From Oasisia sp. SBJ-2009 (Eukaryota; Annelida; Polychaeta; Sabellida; Siboglinidae): a stretch of DNA of 64,000 nucleotides. Position 1 is the first letter of the stretch; every line of letters begins with the position of its first letter. Under the pieces are notes generated by a model, which saw only the letters and a program-made list of their open reading frames with translations, did not search any database and was not told the origin of the DNA. The translations under genes were made by a program, and so were the position numbers. Shown one piece after another: positions 22,752-36,243 of the stretch. The DNA lies in the NCBI GenBank assembly GCA_964017155.1, contig OZ024861.1, positions 14,458,412 to 14,522,411 on the forward strand. The letters run 5' to 3'.

Positions 22752-24999
22752 GTGAGCGACACAGACCCTCTGAGAATGCGACGCGCGAGTAGTGATGAAC
22801 CCCACGCATGTCTAGTATATCATTTCGTAGTTATCTGGGTAGTTTGGAACAACCTTTGTTTTCTCGTAAGGCTCTTCGCCATCGCTGTTATGTCTAGCCT
22901 TTGGCGTTACCTGTTTGTCGGCATAGCGCTCATGACATGGCCAAAGAGCTGGCCTGTTGGCACTGATCACAGTAGCATATGATATTGTTTCCAAGGCAAT
23001 GTATCAACATATGCATTCGAACTCCGTCACTACCTAGATACAAATCCGCGTGCCGAGATATGTGTGACTGCAATAAATATGGGTCTCAAAACATCGAATG
23101 ATCTCTACACTTGTCTTTGAAGGAAGACATGTCAAATGCGAACCCTTGAGTTACACTATTGCAAAGAAAGAGGCACTTGTATAGGTTGCCTTTGCATGCT
23201 GATTCCTAAGTATGCTGTTTCCAGTCGAGATGAATGCGTTGTGCTTGCTGCCATGACGGTCAAAGAATCATCTACTCAACTGTATTGAGTGGGTGTATGT
23301 GTACATGCGATAATGTGCGTGGCATTCGCCGCGCGAATGGTGCTTATGCATATCAGTGTTAAGATACTTTCCGCAGTGCGATCTCGACCTCTTACACAAG
23401 TCTCGTTTTATGTGCATTATTTGGCATCATATTTTGACATTGTGTATCTTGAAATACATCATATAGCGTGAAAAATAGCTCAATCAATCGTCTGAGTAAA
23501 ACGTTTCGATTGTGAGAACTGCAACATCAAAACTAATGTCCACTCGCACTACCTGTGATACATGTATCGATGTCATGCTATCATTGATTTGATTCTCCCA
23601 GTGATCGGCCTACATTATCATCTACCTCAACAGGTTATATAAATAAAATAACTTGATAAAAACAACGCGTCACCCACTGTCGAATGACTGTTCCGCGTCG
23701 CCAATCTTCACATCATCGGGCCTGGTCGGTCAGTAATGCTGCCATAAGTCGTCGGCCACGTGTCGCTGTATCTTCACCGGGCGCAGACACCTGAGAAAAA
23801 ACAATAAACCAGCGTTACAATGTGCACGGTGTCTAACAAAATTGAAAACAGCAGGCTCAGTGCTTACATATGCCCACATTCCTTCACCCCACTGGCGTCA
23901 AAGACGCAAATCCCACCGCGATGCGGTCGAGATTACACTAAAGAAACTGGCATCTGTCGCCAGCATTCGGCTGCGCGACACAGTAATGGCGGCAAACCGG
24001 AAGACGCGCCACAACAATACCGTGACGTCACGACGATACGGCAGACGCGCCATTTTCGTTCCCGGCGACGTCAAATTTCAAGATGGCGACGCCTTTGATC
24101 TAAGCATAATGGGGGGGGGGGGAGGCGCTTTCTTCCACTTTTACTTCGTTCTTTCAATGTTTTACTTGCGCTAGCCTATTTCGCAATAAGGTACACACAC
24201 ATAGGACTACAGTTGTGTTATGGTACGACGGCCAGTGCGACATTCGGGTACTTTTTATGCACGATGCAAGTCAATGTGCGTGGGGTATAACACCGATTAG
24301 ATTCAACAATGTCAGACTCTCTGCATTGAGTTTTAGACCAAATATATCAGGCCTGCTGCGTCCGCGCGTATTAAAACCACTGCACTACCCTACCCGCGCC
24401 TCTTGTAATGAAGTTTCAAACCTAGGAGCAATTGAGGTTGGCTTGCATTCTGCGCAAGTGCCTAATTCTTGTCGGAAATGGAACAGAATATTCATATTCG
24501 TGTTCTCATTCACAGTACACTGTATATGGTGCATACCACTCTTCGATGAGTTGTCTCAAAGTATCAAGCAGCTTTCCACCTATGCCTAGGCAAATAGACG
24601 TTTGGACAGTATCTAATTTAACATTCGTACTGCTGAGCTTCAAACTACTACACTCAACGACAGAAGTTCCCTTCATTGTGTTGGCAATCTACTCTCTGCG
24701 ATCTGGAACTCTAAAACGTGTTAACGGAGACGCCACGAGGGCTGTATGCAGGCTGCGCAAAGATGTATCTGAAGCATTATATGCCATTCCATGCGATAAA
24801 AGACGTTCGTTCGCATACAGTCTAGATTTACTCTGTAGTGTAATACGCTTTGTAGGACGTACAATGTATGTAGCTAGCTCAACATCAATGATTATATGAT
24901 GCGACCATTGCCTGTTAGCTGCTTCGTGGTTTCGTTTTCATATTGAACTTGCGACATGTCTGCTCTTTGGTTTCAGGTCTTGTTATTTGAGACCGACGT
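22752..24999 (+). repeat. Repeat unit 11 (2248 bp, G12), variant-patch type
   Basis: G-run 24111-24122. Apart from one extra G in the run, it matches unit 10 at every variant site noticed, including T at 23745 and the six-substitution patch beginning at 24382. Confidence 0.97.
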
Positions 25000-27250
25000 G
25001 TGAGCGACACAGACCCTCTGAGAATGCGACGCGCGAGTAGTGATGAACCCCACGCATGTCTAGTATATCATTTCGTAGTTATCTGGGTAGTTTGGAACAA
25101 CCTTTGTTTTCTCGTAAGGCTCTTCGCCATCGCTGTTATGTCTAGCCTTTGGCGTTACCTGTTTGTCGGCATAGCGCTCATGACATGGCCAAAGAGCTGG
25201 CCTGTTGGCACTGATCACAGTAGCATATGATATTGTTTCCAAGGCAATGTATCAACATATGCATTCGAACTCCGTCACTACCTAGATACAAATCCGCGTG
25301 CCGAGATATGTGTGACTGCAATAAATATGGGTCTCAAAACATCGAATGATCTCTACACTTGTCTTTGAAGGAAGACATGTCAAATGCGAACCCTTGAGTT
25401 ACACTATTGCAAAGAAAGAGGCACTTGTATAGGTTGCCTTTGCATGCTGATTCCTAAGTATGCTGTTTCCAGTCGAGATGAATGCGTTGTGCTTGCTGCC
25501 ATGACGGTCAAAGAATCATCTACTCAACTGTATTGAGTGGGTGTATGTGTACATGCGATAATGTGCGTGGCATTCGCCGCGCGAATGGTGCTTATGCATA
25601 TCAGTGTTAAGATACTTTCCGCAGTGCGATCTCGACCTCTTACACAAGTCTCGTTTTATGTGCATTATTTGGCATCATATTTTGACATTGTGTATCTTGA
25701 AATACATCATATAGCGTGAAAAATAGCTCAATCAATCGTCTGAGTAAAACGTTTCGATTGTGAGAACTGCAACATCAAAACTAATGTCCACTCGCACTAC
25801 CTGTGATACATGTATCGATGTCATGCTATCATTGATTTGATTCTCCCAGTGATCGGCCTACATTATCATCTACCTCAACAGGTTATATAAATAAAATAAC
25901 TTGATAAAAACAACGCGTCACCCACTGTCGAATGACTGTTCCGCGTCGCCAATCTTCACATCATCGGGCCTGGTCGGTCAGTAATGCTGCCAGAAGTCGT
26001 CGGCCACGTGTCGCTGTATCTTCACCGGGCGCAGACACCGGAGAAAAAACAATAAACCAGCGTTACAATGTGCACGGTGTCTAACAAAATTGAAAACAGC
26101 AGGCTCAGTGCTTACATATGCCCACATTCCTTCACCCCACTGGCGTCAAAGACGCAAATCCCACCGCGATGCGGTCGAGATTACACTAAAGAAACTGGCA
26201 TCTGTCGCCAGCATTCGGCTGCGCGACACAGTAATGGCGGCAAACCGGAAGACGCGCCACAACAATACCGTGACGTCACGACGATACGGCAGACGCGCCA
26301 TTTTCGTTCCCGGCGACGTCAAATTTCAAGATGGCGACGCCTTTGATCTAAGCATAATGGGGGGGGGGGGGGGAGGCGCTTTCTTCCACTTTTACTTCGT
26401 TCTTTCAATGTTTTACTTGCGCTAGCCTATTTCGCAATAAGGTACACACACATAGGACTACAGTTGTGTTATGGTACGACGGCCAGTGCGACATTCGGGT
26501 ACTTTTTATGCACGATGCAAGTCAATGTGCGTGGGGTATAACACCGATTAGATTCAACAATGTCAGACTCTCTGCATTGAGTTTTAGACCAAATATATCA
26601 GGCCTGCTGCGTCCGCGCGTATTAAAACCACTACACTACCCTACCCGCGCCTGTCGTAATGCAGTTTCAAACCTAGGAGCAATTGAGGTTGGCTTGCATT
26701 CTGCGCATGTGCCTAATTCTTGTCGGAAATGGAACAGAATATTCATATTCTTGTTCTCATTCACAGTACACTGTATATGGTGCATACCACTCTTCGATGA
26801 GTTGTCTCAAAGTCTCAAGCAGCTTTCCACCTATGCCTAGGCAAATAGACGTTTGGACAGTATCTAATTTAACATTCGTACTGCTGAGCTTCAAACTACT
26901 ACACTCAACGACAGAAGTTCCCTTCATTGTGTTGGCAATCTACTCTCTGCGATCTGGAACTCTAAAACGTGTTAACGGAGACGCCACGAGGGCTGTATGC
27001 AGGCTGCGCAAAGATGTATCTGAAGCATTATATGCCATTCCATGCGATAAAAGACGTTCGTTCGCATACAGTCTAGATTTACTCTGTAGTGTAATACGCT
27101 TTGTAGGACGTACAATGTATGTAGCTAGCTCAACATCAATGATTATATGATGCGACCATTGCCTGTTAGCTGCTTCGTGGTTTCGTTTTCATATTGAACT
27201 TGCGACATGTCTGCTCTTTGGTTTCAGGTCTTGTTATTTGAGACCGACGT
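25000..27250 (+). repeat. Repeat unit 12 (2251 bp, G15)
   Basis: G-run 26359-26373. A at relative position 220 (shared with units 10, 11 and 13), private G at 26040 and 26653; G at the A/G site. Lacks the 3' patch of units 10-11. Confidence 0.97.
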
Positions 27251-29500
27251 GTGAGCGACACAGACCCTCTGAGAATGCGACGCGCGAGTAGTGATGAACC
27301 CCACGCATGTCTAGTATATCATTTCGTAGTTATCTGGGTAGTTTCGAACAATCTTTGTTTTCTCGTAAGGCTCTTCGCCATCGCTGTTATGTCTAGCCTT
27401 TGGCGTTACCTGTTTGTCGGCATAGCGCTCATGACATGGCCAAAGAGCTGGCCTGTTGGCACTGATCACAGTAGCATATGATATTGTTTCCAAGGCAATG
27501 TATCAACATATGCATTCGAACTCCGTCACTACCTAGATACAAATCCGCGTGCCGAGATATGTGTGACTGCAATAAATATGGGTCTCAAAACATCGAATGA
27601 TCTCTACACTTGTCTTTGAAGGAAGACATGTCAAATGCGAACCCTTGAGTTACACTATTGCAAAGAAAGAGGCACTTGTATAGGTTGCCTTTGCATGCTG
27701 ATTCCTAAGTATGCTGTTTCCAGTCGAGATGAATGCGTTGTGCTTGCTGCCATGACGGTCAAAGAATCATCTACTCAACTGTATTGAGTGGGTGTATGTG
27801 TACATGCGATAATGTGCGTGGCATTCGCCGCGCGAATGGTGCTTATGCATATCAGTGTTAAGATACTTTCCGCAGTGCGATCTCGACCTCTTACACAAGT
27901 CTCGTTTTATGTGCATTATTTGGCATCATATTTTGACATTGTGTATCTTGAAATACATCATATAGCGTGAAAAATAGCTCAATCAATCGTCTGAGTAAAA
28001 CGTTTCGATTGTGAGAACTGCAACATCAAAACTAATGTCCACTCGCACTACCTGTGATACATGTATCGATGTCATGCTATCATTGATTTGATTCTCCCAG
28101 TGATCGGCCTACATTATCATCTACCTCAACAGGTTATATAAATAAAATAACTTGATAAAAACAACGCGTCACCCACTGTCGAATGACTGTTCCGCGTCGC
28201 CAATCTTCACATCATCGGGCCTGGTCGGTCAGTAATGCTGCCAGAAGTCGTCGGCCACGTGTCGCTGTATCTTCACCGGGCGCAGACACCTGAGAAAAAA
28301 CAATAAACCAGCGTTACAATGTGCACGGTGTCAACAAAATTGAAAACAGCAGGCTCAGTGCTTACATATGCCCACATTCCTTCACCCCACTGGCGTCAAA
28401 GACGCAAATCCCACCGCGATGCGGTCGAGATTACACTAAAGAAACTGGCATCTGTCGCCAGCATTCGGCTGCGCGACACAGTAATGGCGGCAAACCGGAA
28501 GACGCGCCACAACAATACCGTGACGTCACGACGATACGGCAGACGCGCCATTTTCGTTCCCGGCGACGTCAAATTTCAAGATGGCGACGCCTTTGATCTA
28601 AGCATAATGGGGGGGGGGGGGGGAGGCGCTTTCTTCCACTTTTACTTCGTTCTTTCAATGTTTTACTTGCGCTAGCCTATTTCGCAATAAGGTACACACA
28701 CATAGGACTACAGTTGTGTTATGGTACGACGGCCAGTGCGACATTCGGGTACTTTTTATGCACGATGCAAGTCAATGTGCGTGGGGTATAACACCGATTA
28801 GATTCAACAATGTCAGACTCTCTGCATTGAGTTTTAGACCAAATATATCAGGCCTGCTGCGTCCGCGCGTATTAAAACCACTACACTACCCTACCCGCGC
28901 CTCTCGTAATGCAGTTTCAAACCTAGGAGCAATTGAGGTTGGCTTGCATTCTGCGCATGTGCCTAATTCTTGTCGGAAATGGAACAGAATATTCATATTC
29001 TTGTTCTCATTCACAGTACACTGTATATGGTGCATACCACTCTTCGATGAGTTGTCTCAAAGTCTCAAGCAGCTTTCCACCTATGCCTAGGCAAATAGAC
29101 GTTTGAACAGTATCTAATTTAACATTCGTACTGCTGAGCTTCAAACTACTACACTCAACGACAGAAGTTCCCTTCATTGTGTTGGCAATCTACTCTCTGC
29201 GATCTGGAACTCTAAAACGTGTTAACGGAGACGCCACGAGGGCTGTATGCAGGCTGCGCAAAGATATATCTGAAGCATTATATGCCATTCCATGCGATAA
29301 AAGACGTTCGTTCGCATACAGTCTAGATTTACTCTGTAGTGTAATACGCTTTGTAGGACGTACAATGTATGTAGCTAGCTCAACATCAATGATTATATGA
29401 TGCGACCATTGCCTGTTAGCTGCTTCGTGGTTTCGTTTTCATATTGAACTTGCGACATGTCTGCTCTTTGGTTTCAGGTCTTGTTATTTGAGACCGACGT
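27251..29500 (+). repeat. Repeat unit 13 (2250 bp, G15)
   Basis: G-run 28609-28623. A at relative position 220, private C at 27345 and T at 27352, one T missing near 28333 (core 2235), and private A at 29106, which makes a stop in a 155-codon frame. A at the A/G site. Confidence 0.97.
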
Positions 29501-31748
29501 GTGAGCGACACAGACCCTCTGAGAATGCGACGCGCGAGTAGTGATGAACCCCACGCATGTCTAGTATATCATTTCGTAGTTATCTGGGTAGTTTGGAACA
29601 ACCTTTGTTTTCTCGTAAGGCTCTTCGCCATCGCTGTTATGTCTAGCCTTTGGCGTTACCTGTTTGTCGGCATAGCGCTCATGACATGGCCAAAGAGCTG
29701 GCCTGTTGGCACTGATCACTGTAGCATATGATATTGTTTCCAAGGCAATGTATCAACATATGCATTCGAACTCCGTCACTACCTAGATACAAATCCGCGT
29801 GCCGAGATATGTGTGACTGCAATAAATATGGGTCTCAAAACATCGAATGATCTCTACACTTGTCTTTGAAGGAAGACATGTCAAATGCGAACCCTTGAGT
29901 TACACTATTGCAAAGAAAGAGGCACTTGTATAGGTTGCCTTTGCATGCTGATTCCTAAGTATGCTGTTTCCAGTCGAGATGAATGCGTTGTGCTTGCTGC
30001 CATGACAGTCAAAGAATCATCTACTCAACTGTATTGAGTGGGTGTATGTGTACATGCGATAATGTGCGTGGCATTCGCCGCGCGAATGGTGCTTATGCAT
30101 ATCAGTGTTAAGATACTTTCCGCAGTGCGATCTCGACCTCTTACACAAGTCTCGTTTTATGTGCATTATTTGGCATCATATTTTGACATTGTGTATCTTG
30201 AAATACATCATATAGCGTGAAAAATAGCTCAATCAATCGTCTGAGTAAAACGTTTCGATTGTGAGAACTGCAACATCAAAACTAATGTCCACTCGCACTA
30301 CCTGTGATACATGTATCGATGTCATGCTATCATTGATTTGATTCTCCCAGTGATCGGCCTACATTATCATCTACCTCAACAGGTTATATAAATAAAATAA
30401 CTTGATAAAAACAACGCGTCACCCACTGTCGAATGACTGTTCCGCGTCGCCAATCTTCACATCATCGGGCCTGGTCGGTCAGTAATGCTGCCAGAAGTCG
30501 TCGGCCACGTGTCGCTGTATCTTCACCGGGCGCAGACACCTGAGAAAAAACAATAAACCAGCGTTACAATGTGCACGGTGTCTAACAACATTGAAAACAG
30601 CAGGCTCAGTGCTTACATATGCCCACATTCCTTCACCCCACTGGCGTCAAAGACGCAAATCCCACCGCGATGCGGTCGAGATTACACTAAAGAAACTGGC
30701 ATCTGTCGCCAGCATTCGGCTGCGCGACACAGTAATGGCGGCAAACCGGAAGACGCGCCACAACAATACCGTGACGTCACGACGATACGGCAGACGCGCC
30801 ATTTTCGTTCCCGGCGACGTCAAATTTCAAGATGGCGACGCCTTTGATCTAAGCATAATGGGGGGGGGGGGAGGCGCTTTCTTCCACTTTTACTTCGTTC
30901 TTTCAATGTTTTACTTGCGCTAGCCTATTTCGCAATAAGGTACACACACATAGGACTACAGTTGTGTTATGGTACGACGGCCAGTGCGACATTCGGGTAC
31001 TTTTTATGCACGATGCAAGTCAATGTGCGTGGGGTATAACACCGATTAGATTCAACAATGTCAGACTCTCTGCATTGAGTTTTAGACCAAATATATCAGG
31101 CCTGCTGCGTCCGCGCGTATTAAAACCACTACACTACCCTACCCGCGCCTCTCGTAATGCAGTTTCAAACCTAGGAGCAATTGAGGTTGGCTTGCATTCT
31201 GCGCATGTGCCTAATTCTTGTCGGAAATGGAACAGAATATTCATATGCTTGTTCTCATTCACAGTACACTGTATATGGTGCATACCACTCTTCGATGAGT
31301 TGTCTCAAAGTCTCAAGCAGCTTTCCACCTATGCCTAGGCAAATAGACGTTTGGACAGTATCTAATTTAACATTCGTACTGCTGAGCTTCAAACTACTAC
31401 ACTCAACGACAGAAGTTCCCTTCATTGTGTTGGCAATCTACTCTCTGCGATCTGGAACTCTAAAACGTGTTAACGGAGACGCCACGAGGGCTGTATGCAG
31501 GCTGCGCAAAGATGTATCTGAAGCATTATATGCCATTCCATGCGATAAAAGACGTTCGTTCGCATACAGTCTAGATTTACTCTGTAGTGTAATACGCTTT
31601 GTAGGACGTACAATGTATGTAGCTAGCTCAACATCAATGATTATATGATGCGACCATTGCCTGTTAGCTGCTTCGTGGTTTCGTTTTCATATTGAACTTG
31701 CGACATGTCTGCTCTTTGGTTTCTGGTCTTGTTATTTGAGACCGACGT
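29501..31748 (+). repeat. Repeat unit 14 (2248 bp, G12)
   Basis: G-run 30860-30871. Private A at 30007, C at 30589 and T at 31724 (removes the AG of an acceptor-like sequence). G at 31247 is shared with unit 16 only; G at the A/G site. Confidence 0.97.
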
Positions 31749-33996
31749 GTGAGTGACACAGACCCTCTGAGAATGCGACGCGCGAGTAGTGATGAACCCC
31801 ACGCATGTCTAGTATATCATTTCGTAGTTATCTGGGTAGTTTGGAACAACCTTTGTTTTCTCGTAAGGCTCTTCGCCATCGCTGTTACGTCTAGCCTTTG
31901 GCGTTACCTGTTTGTCGGCATAGCGCTCATGACATGGCCAAAGAGCTGGCCTGTTGGCACTGATCACTGTAGCATATGATATTGTTTCCAAGGCAATGTA
32001 TCAACATATGCATTCGAACTCCGTCACTACCTAGATACAAATCCGCGTGCCGAGATATGTGTGACTGCAATAAATATGGGTCTCAAAACATCGAATGATC
32101 TCTACACTTGTCTTTGAAGGAAGACATGTCAAATGCGAACCCTTGAGTTACACTATTGCAAAGAAAGAGGCACTTGTATAGGTTGCCTTTGCATGCTGAT
32201 TCCTAAGTATGCTGTTTCCAGTCGAGATGAATGCGTTGTGCTTGCTGCCATGACGGTCAAAGAATCATCTACTCAACTGTATTGAGTGGGTGTATGTGTA
32301 CATGCGATAATGTGCGTGGCATTCGCCGCGCGAATGGTGCTTATGCATATCAGTGTTAAGGTACTTTCCGCAGTGCGATCTCGACCTCTTACACAAGTCT
32401 CGTTTTATGTGCATTATTTGGCATCATATTTTGACATTGTGTATCTTGAAATACATCATATAGCGTGAAAAATAGCTCAATCAATCGTCTGAGTAAAACG
32501 TTTCGATTGTGAGAACTGCAACATCAAAACTAATGTCCACTCGCACTACCTGTGATACATGTATCGATGTCATGCTATCATTGATTTGATTCTCCCAGTG
32601 ATCGGCCTACATTATCATCTACCTCAACAGGTTATATAAATAAAATAACTTGATAAAAACAACGCGTCACCCACTGTCGAATGACTGTTCCGCGTCGCCA
32701 ATCTTCACATCATCGGGCCTGGTCGGTCAGTAATGCTGCCAGAAGTCGTCGGCCACGTGTCGCTGTATCTTCACCGGGCGCAGACACCTGAGAAAAAACA
32801 ATAAACCAGCGTTACAATGTGCACGGTGTCTAACAAAATTGAAAACAGCAGGCTCAGTGCTTACATATGCCCACATTCCTTCACCCCACTGGCGTCAAAG
32901 ACGCAAATCCCACCGCGATGCGGTCGAGATTACACTAAAGAAACTGGCATCTGTCGCCAGCATTCGGCTGCGCGACACAGTAATGGCGGCAAACCGGAAG
33001 ACGCGCCACAACAATACCGTGACGTCACGACGATACGGCAGACGCGCCATTTTCGTTCCCGGCGACGTCAAATTTCAAGATGGCGACGCCTTTGATCTAA
33101 GCATAATGGGGGGGGGGGGAGGCGCTTTCTTCCACTTTTACTTCGTTCTTTCAATGTTTTACTTGCGCTAGCCTATTTCGCAATAAGGTACACACACATA
33201 GGACTACAGTTGTGTTATGGTACGACGGCCAGTGCGACATTCGGGTACTTTTTATGCACGATGCAAGTCAATGTGCGTGGGGTATAACACCGATTAGAAT
33301 CAACAATGTCAGACTCTCTGCATTGAGTTTTAGACCAAATATATCAGGCCTGCTGCGTCCGCGCGTATTAAAACCACTACACTACCCTACCCGCGCCTCT
33401 CGTAATGCAGTTTCAAACCTAGGAGCAATTGAGGTTGGCTTGCATTCTGCGCATGTGCCTAATTCTTGTCGGAAATGGAACAGAATATTCATATTCTTGT
33501 TCTCATTCACAGTACACTGTATATGGTGCATACCACTCTTCGATGAGTTGTCTCAAAGTCTCAAGCAGCTTTCCACCTATGCCTAGGCAAATAGACGTTT
33601 GGACAGTATCTAATTTAACATTCGTACTGCTGAGCTTCAAACTACTACACTCAACGACAGAAGTTCCCTTCATTGTGTTGGCAATCTACTCTCTGCGATC
33701 TGGAACTCTAAAACGTGTTAACGGAGACGCCACGAGGGCTGTATGCAGGCTGCGCAAAGATATATCTGAAGCATTATATGCCATTCCATGCGATAAAAGA
33801 CGTTCGTTCGCATACAGTCTAGATTTACTCTGTAGTGTAATACGCTTTGTAGGACGTACAATGTATGTAGCTAGCTCAACATCAATGATTATATGATGCG
33901 ACCATTGCCTGTTAGCTGCTTCGTGGTTTCGTTTTCATATTGAACTTGCGACATGTCTGCTCTTTGGTTTCAGGTCTTGTTATTTGAGACCGACGT
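31749..33996 (+). repeat. Repeat unit 15 (2248 bp, G12)
   Basis: G-run 33108-33119. Private T at 31754, C at 31888, G at 32361 and A at 33299; A at the A/G site. One of the more diverged units outside the unit 10-11 patch. Confidence 0.97.
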
Positions 33997-36243
33997 GTGA
34001 GCGACACAGACCCTCTGAGAATGCGACGCGCGAGTAGTGATGAACCCCACGCATGTCTAGTATATCATTTCGTAGTTATCTGGGTAGTTTGGAACAACCT
34101 TTGTTTTCTCGTAAGGCTCTTCGCCATCGCTGTTATGTCTAGCCTTTGGCGTTACCTGTTTGTCGGCATAGCGCTCATGACATGGCCAAAGAGCTGGCCT
34201 GTTGGCACTGATCACTGTAGCATATGATATTGTTTCCAAGGCAATGTATCAACATATGCATTCGAACTCCGTCACTACCTAGATACAAATCCGCGTGCCG
34301 AGATATGTGTGACTGCAATAAATATGGGTCTCAAAACATCGAATGATCTCTACACTTGTCTTTGAAGGAAGACATGTCAAATGCGAACCCTTGAGTTACA
34401 CTATTGCAAAGAAAGAGGCACTTGTATAGGTTGCCTTTGCATGCTGATTCCTAAGTATGCTGTTTCCAGTCGAGATGAATGCGTTGTGCTTGCTGCCATG
34501 ACGGTCAAAGAATCATCTACTCAACTGTATTGAGTGGGTGTATGTGTACATGCGATAATGTGCGTGGCATTCGCCGCGCGAATGGTGCTTATGCATATCA
34601 GTGTTAAGATACTTTCCGCAGTGCGATCTCGACCTCTTACACAAGTCTCGTTTTATGTGCATTATTTGGCATCATATTTTGACATTGTGTATCTTGAAAT
34701 ACATCATATAGCGTGAAAAATAGCTCAATCAATCGTCTGAGTAAAACGTTTCGATTGTGAGAACTGCAACATCAAAACTAATGTCCACTCGCACTACCTG
34801 TGATACATGTATCGATGTCATGCTATCATTGATTTGATTCTCCCAGTGATCGGCCTACATTATCATCTACCTCAACAGGTTATATAAATAAAATAACTTG
34901 ATAAAAACAACGCGTCACCCACTGTCGAATGACTGTTCCGCGTCGCCAATCTTCACATCATCGGGCCTGGTCGGTCAGTAATGCTGCCAGAAGTCGTCGG
35001 CCACGTGTCGCTGTATCTTCACCGGGCGCAGACACCTGAGAAAAAACAATAAACCAGCGTTACAATGTGCACGGTGTCTAACAAAATTGAAAACAGCAGG
35101 CTCAGTGCTTACATATGCCCACATTCCTTCACCCCACTGGCGTCAAAGACGCAAATCCCACCGCGATGCGGTCGAGATTACACTAAAGAAACTGGCATCT
35201 GTCGCCAGCATTCGGCTGCGCGACACAGTAATGGCGGCAAACCGGAAGACGCGCCACAACAATACCGTGACGTCACGACGATACGGCAGACGCGCCATTT
35301 TCGTTCCCGGCGACGTCAAATTTCAAGATGGCGACGCCTTTGATCTAAGCATAATGGGGGGGGGGGAGGCGCTTTCTTCCACTTTTACTTCGTTCTTTCA
35401 ATGTTTTACTTGCGCTAGCCTATTTCGCAATAAGGTACACACACATAGGACTACAGTTGTGTTATGGTACGACGGCCAGTGCGACATTCGGGTACTTTTT
35501 ATGCACGATGCAAGTCAATGTGCGTGGGGTATAACACCGATTAGATTCAACAATGTCAGACTCTCTGCATTGAGTTTTAGACCAAATATATCAGGCCTGC
35601 TGCGTCCGCGCGTATTAAAACCACTACACTACCCTACCCGCGCCTCTCGTAATGCAGTTTCAAACCTAGGAGCAATTGAGGTTGGCTTGCATTCTGCGCA
35701 TGTGCCTAATTCTTGTCGGAAATGGAACAGAATATTCATATGCTTGTTCTCATTCACAGTACACTGTATATGGTGCATACCACTCTTCGATGAGTTGTCT
35801 CAAAGTCTCAAGCAGCTTTCCACCTATGCCTAGGCAAATAGACGTTTGGACAGTATCTAATTTAACATTCGTACTGCTGAGCTTCAAACTACTACACTCA
35901 ACGACAGAAGTTCCCTTCATTGTGTTGGCAATCTACTCTCTGCGATCTGGAACTCTAAAACGTGTTAACGGAGACGCCACGAGGGCTGTATGCAGGCTGC
36001 GCAAAGATGTATCTGAAGCATTATATGCCATTCCATGCGATAAAAGACGTTCGTTCGCATACAGTCTAGATTTACTCTGTAGTGTAATACGCTTTGTAGG
36101 ACGTACAATGTATGTAGCTAGCTCAACATCAATGATTATATGATGCGACCATTGCCTGTTAGCTGCTTCGTGGTTTCGTTTTCATATTGAACTTGCGACA
36201 TGTCTGCTCTTTGGTTTCAGGTCTTGTTATTTGAGACCGACGT
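33997..36243 (+). repeat. Repeat unit 16 (2247 bp, G11)
   Basis: G-run 35356-35366. G at 35742 is shared with unit 14 but not unit 15; G at the A/G site. Confidence 0.97.
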
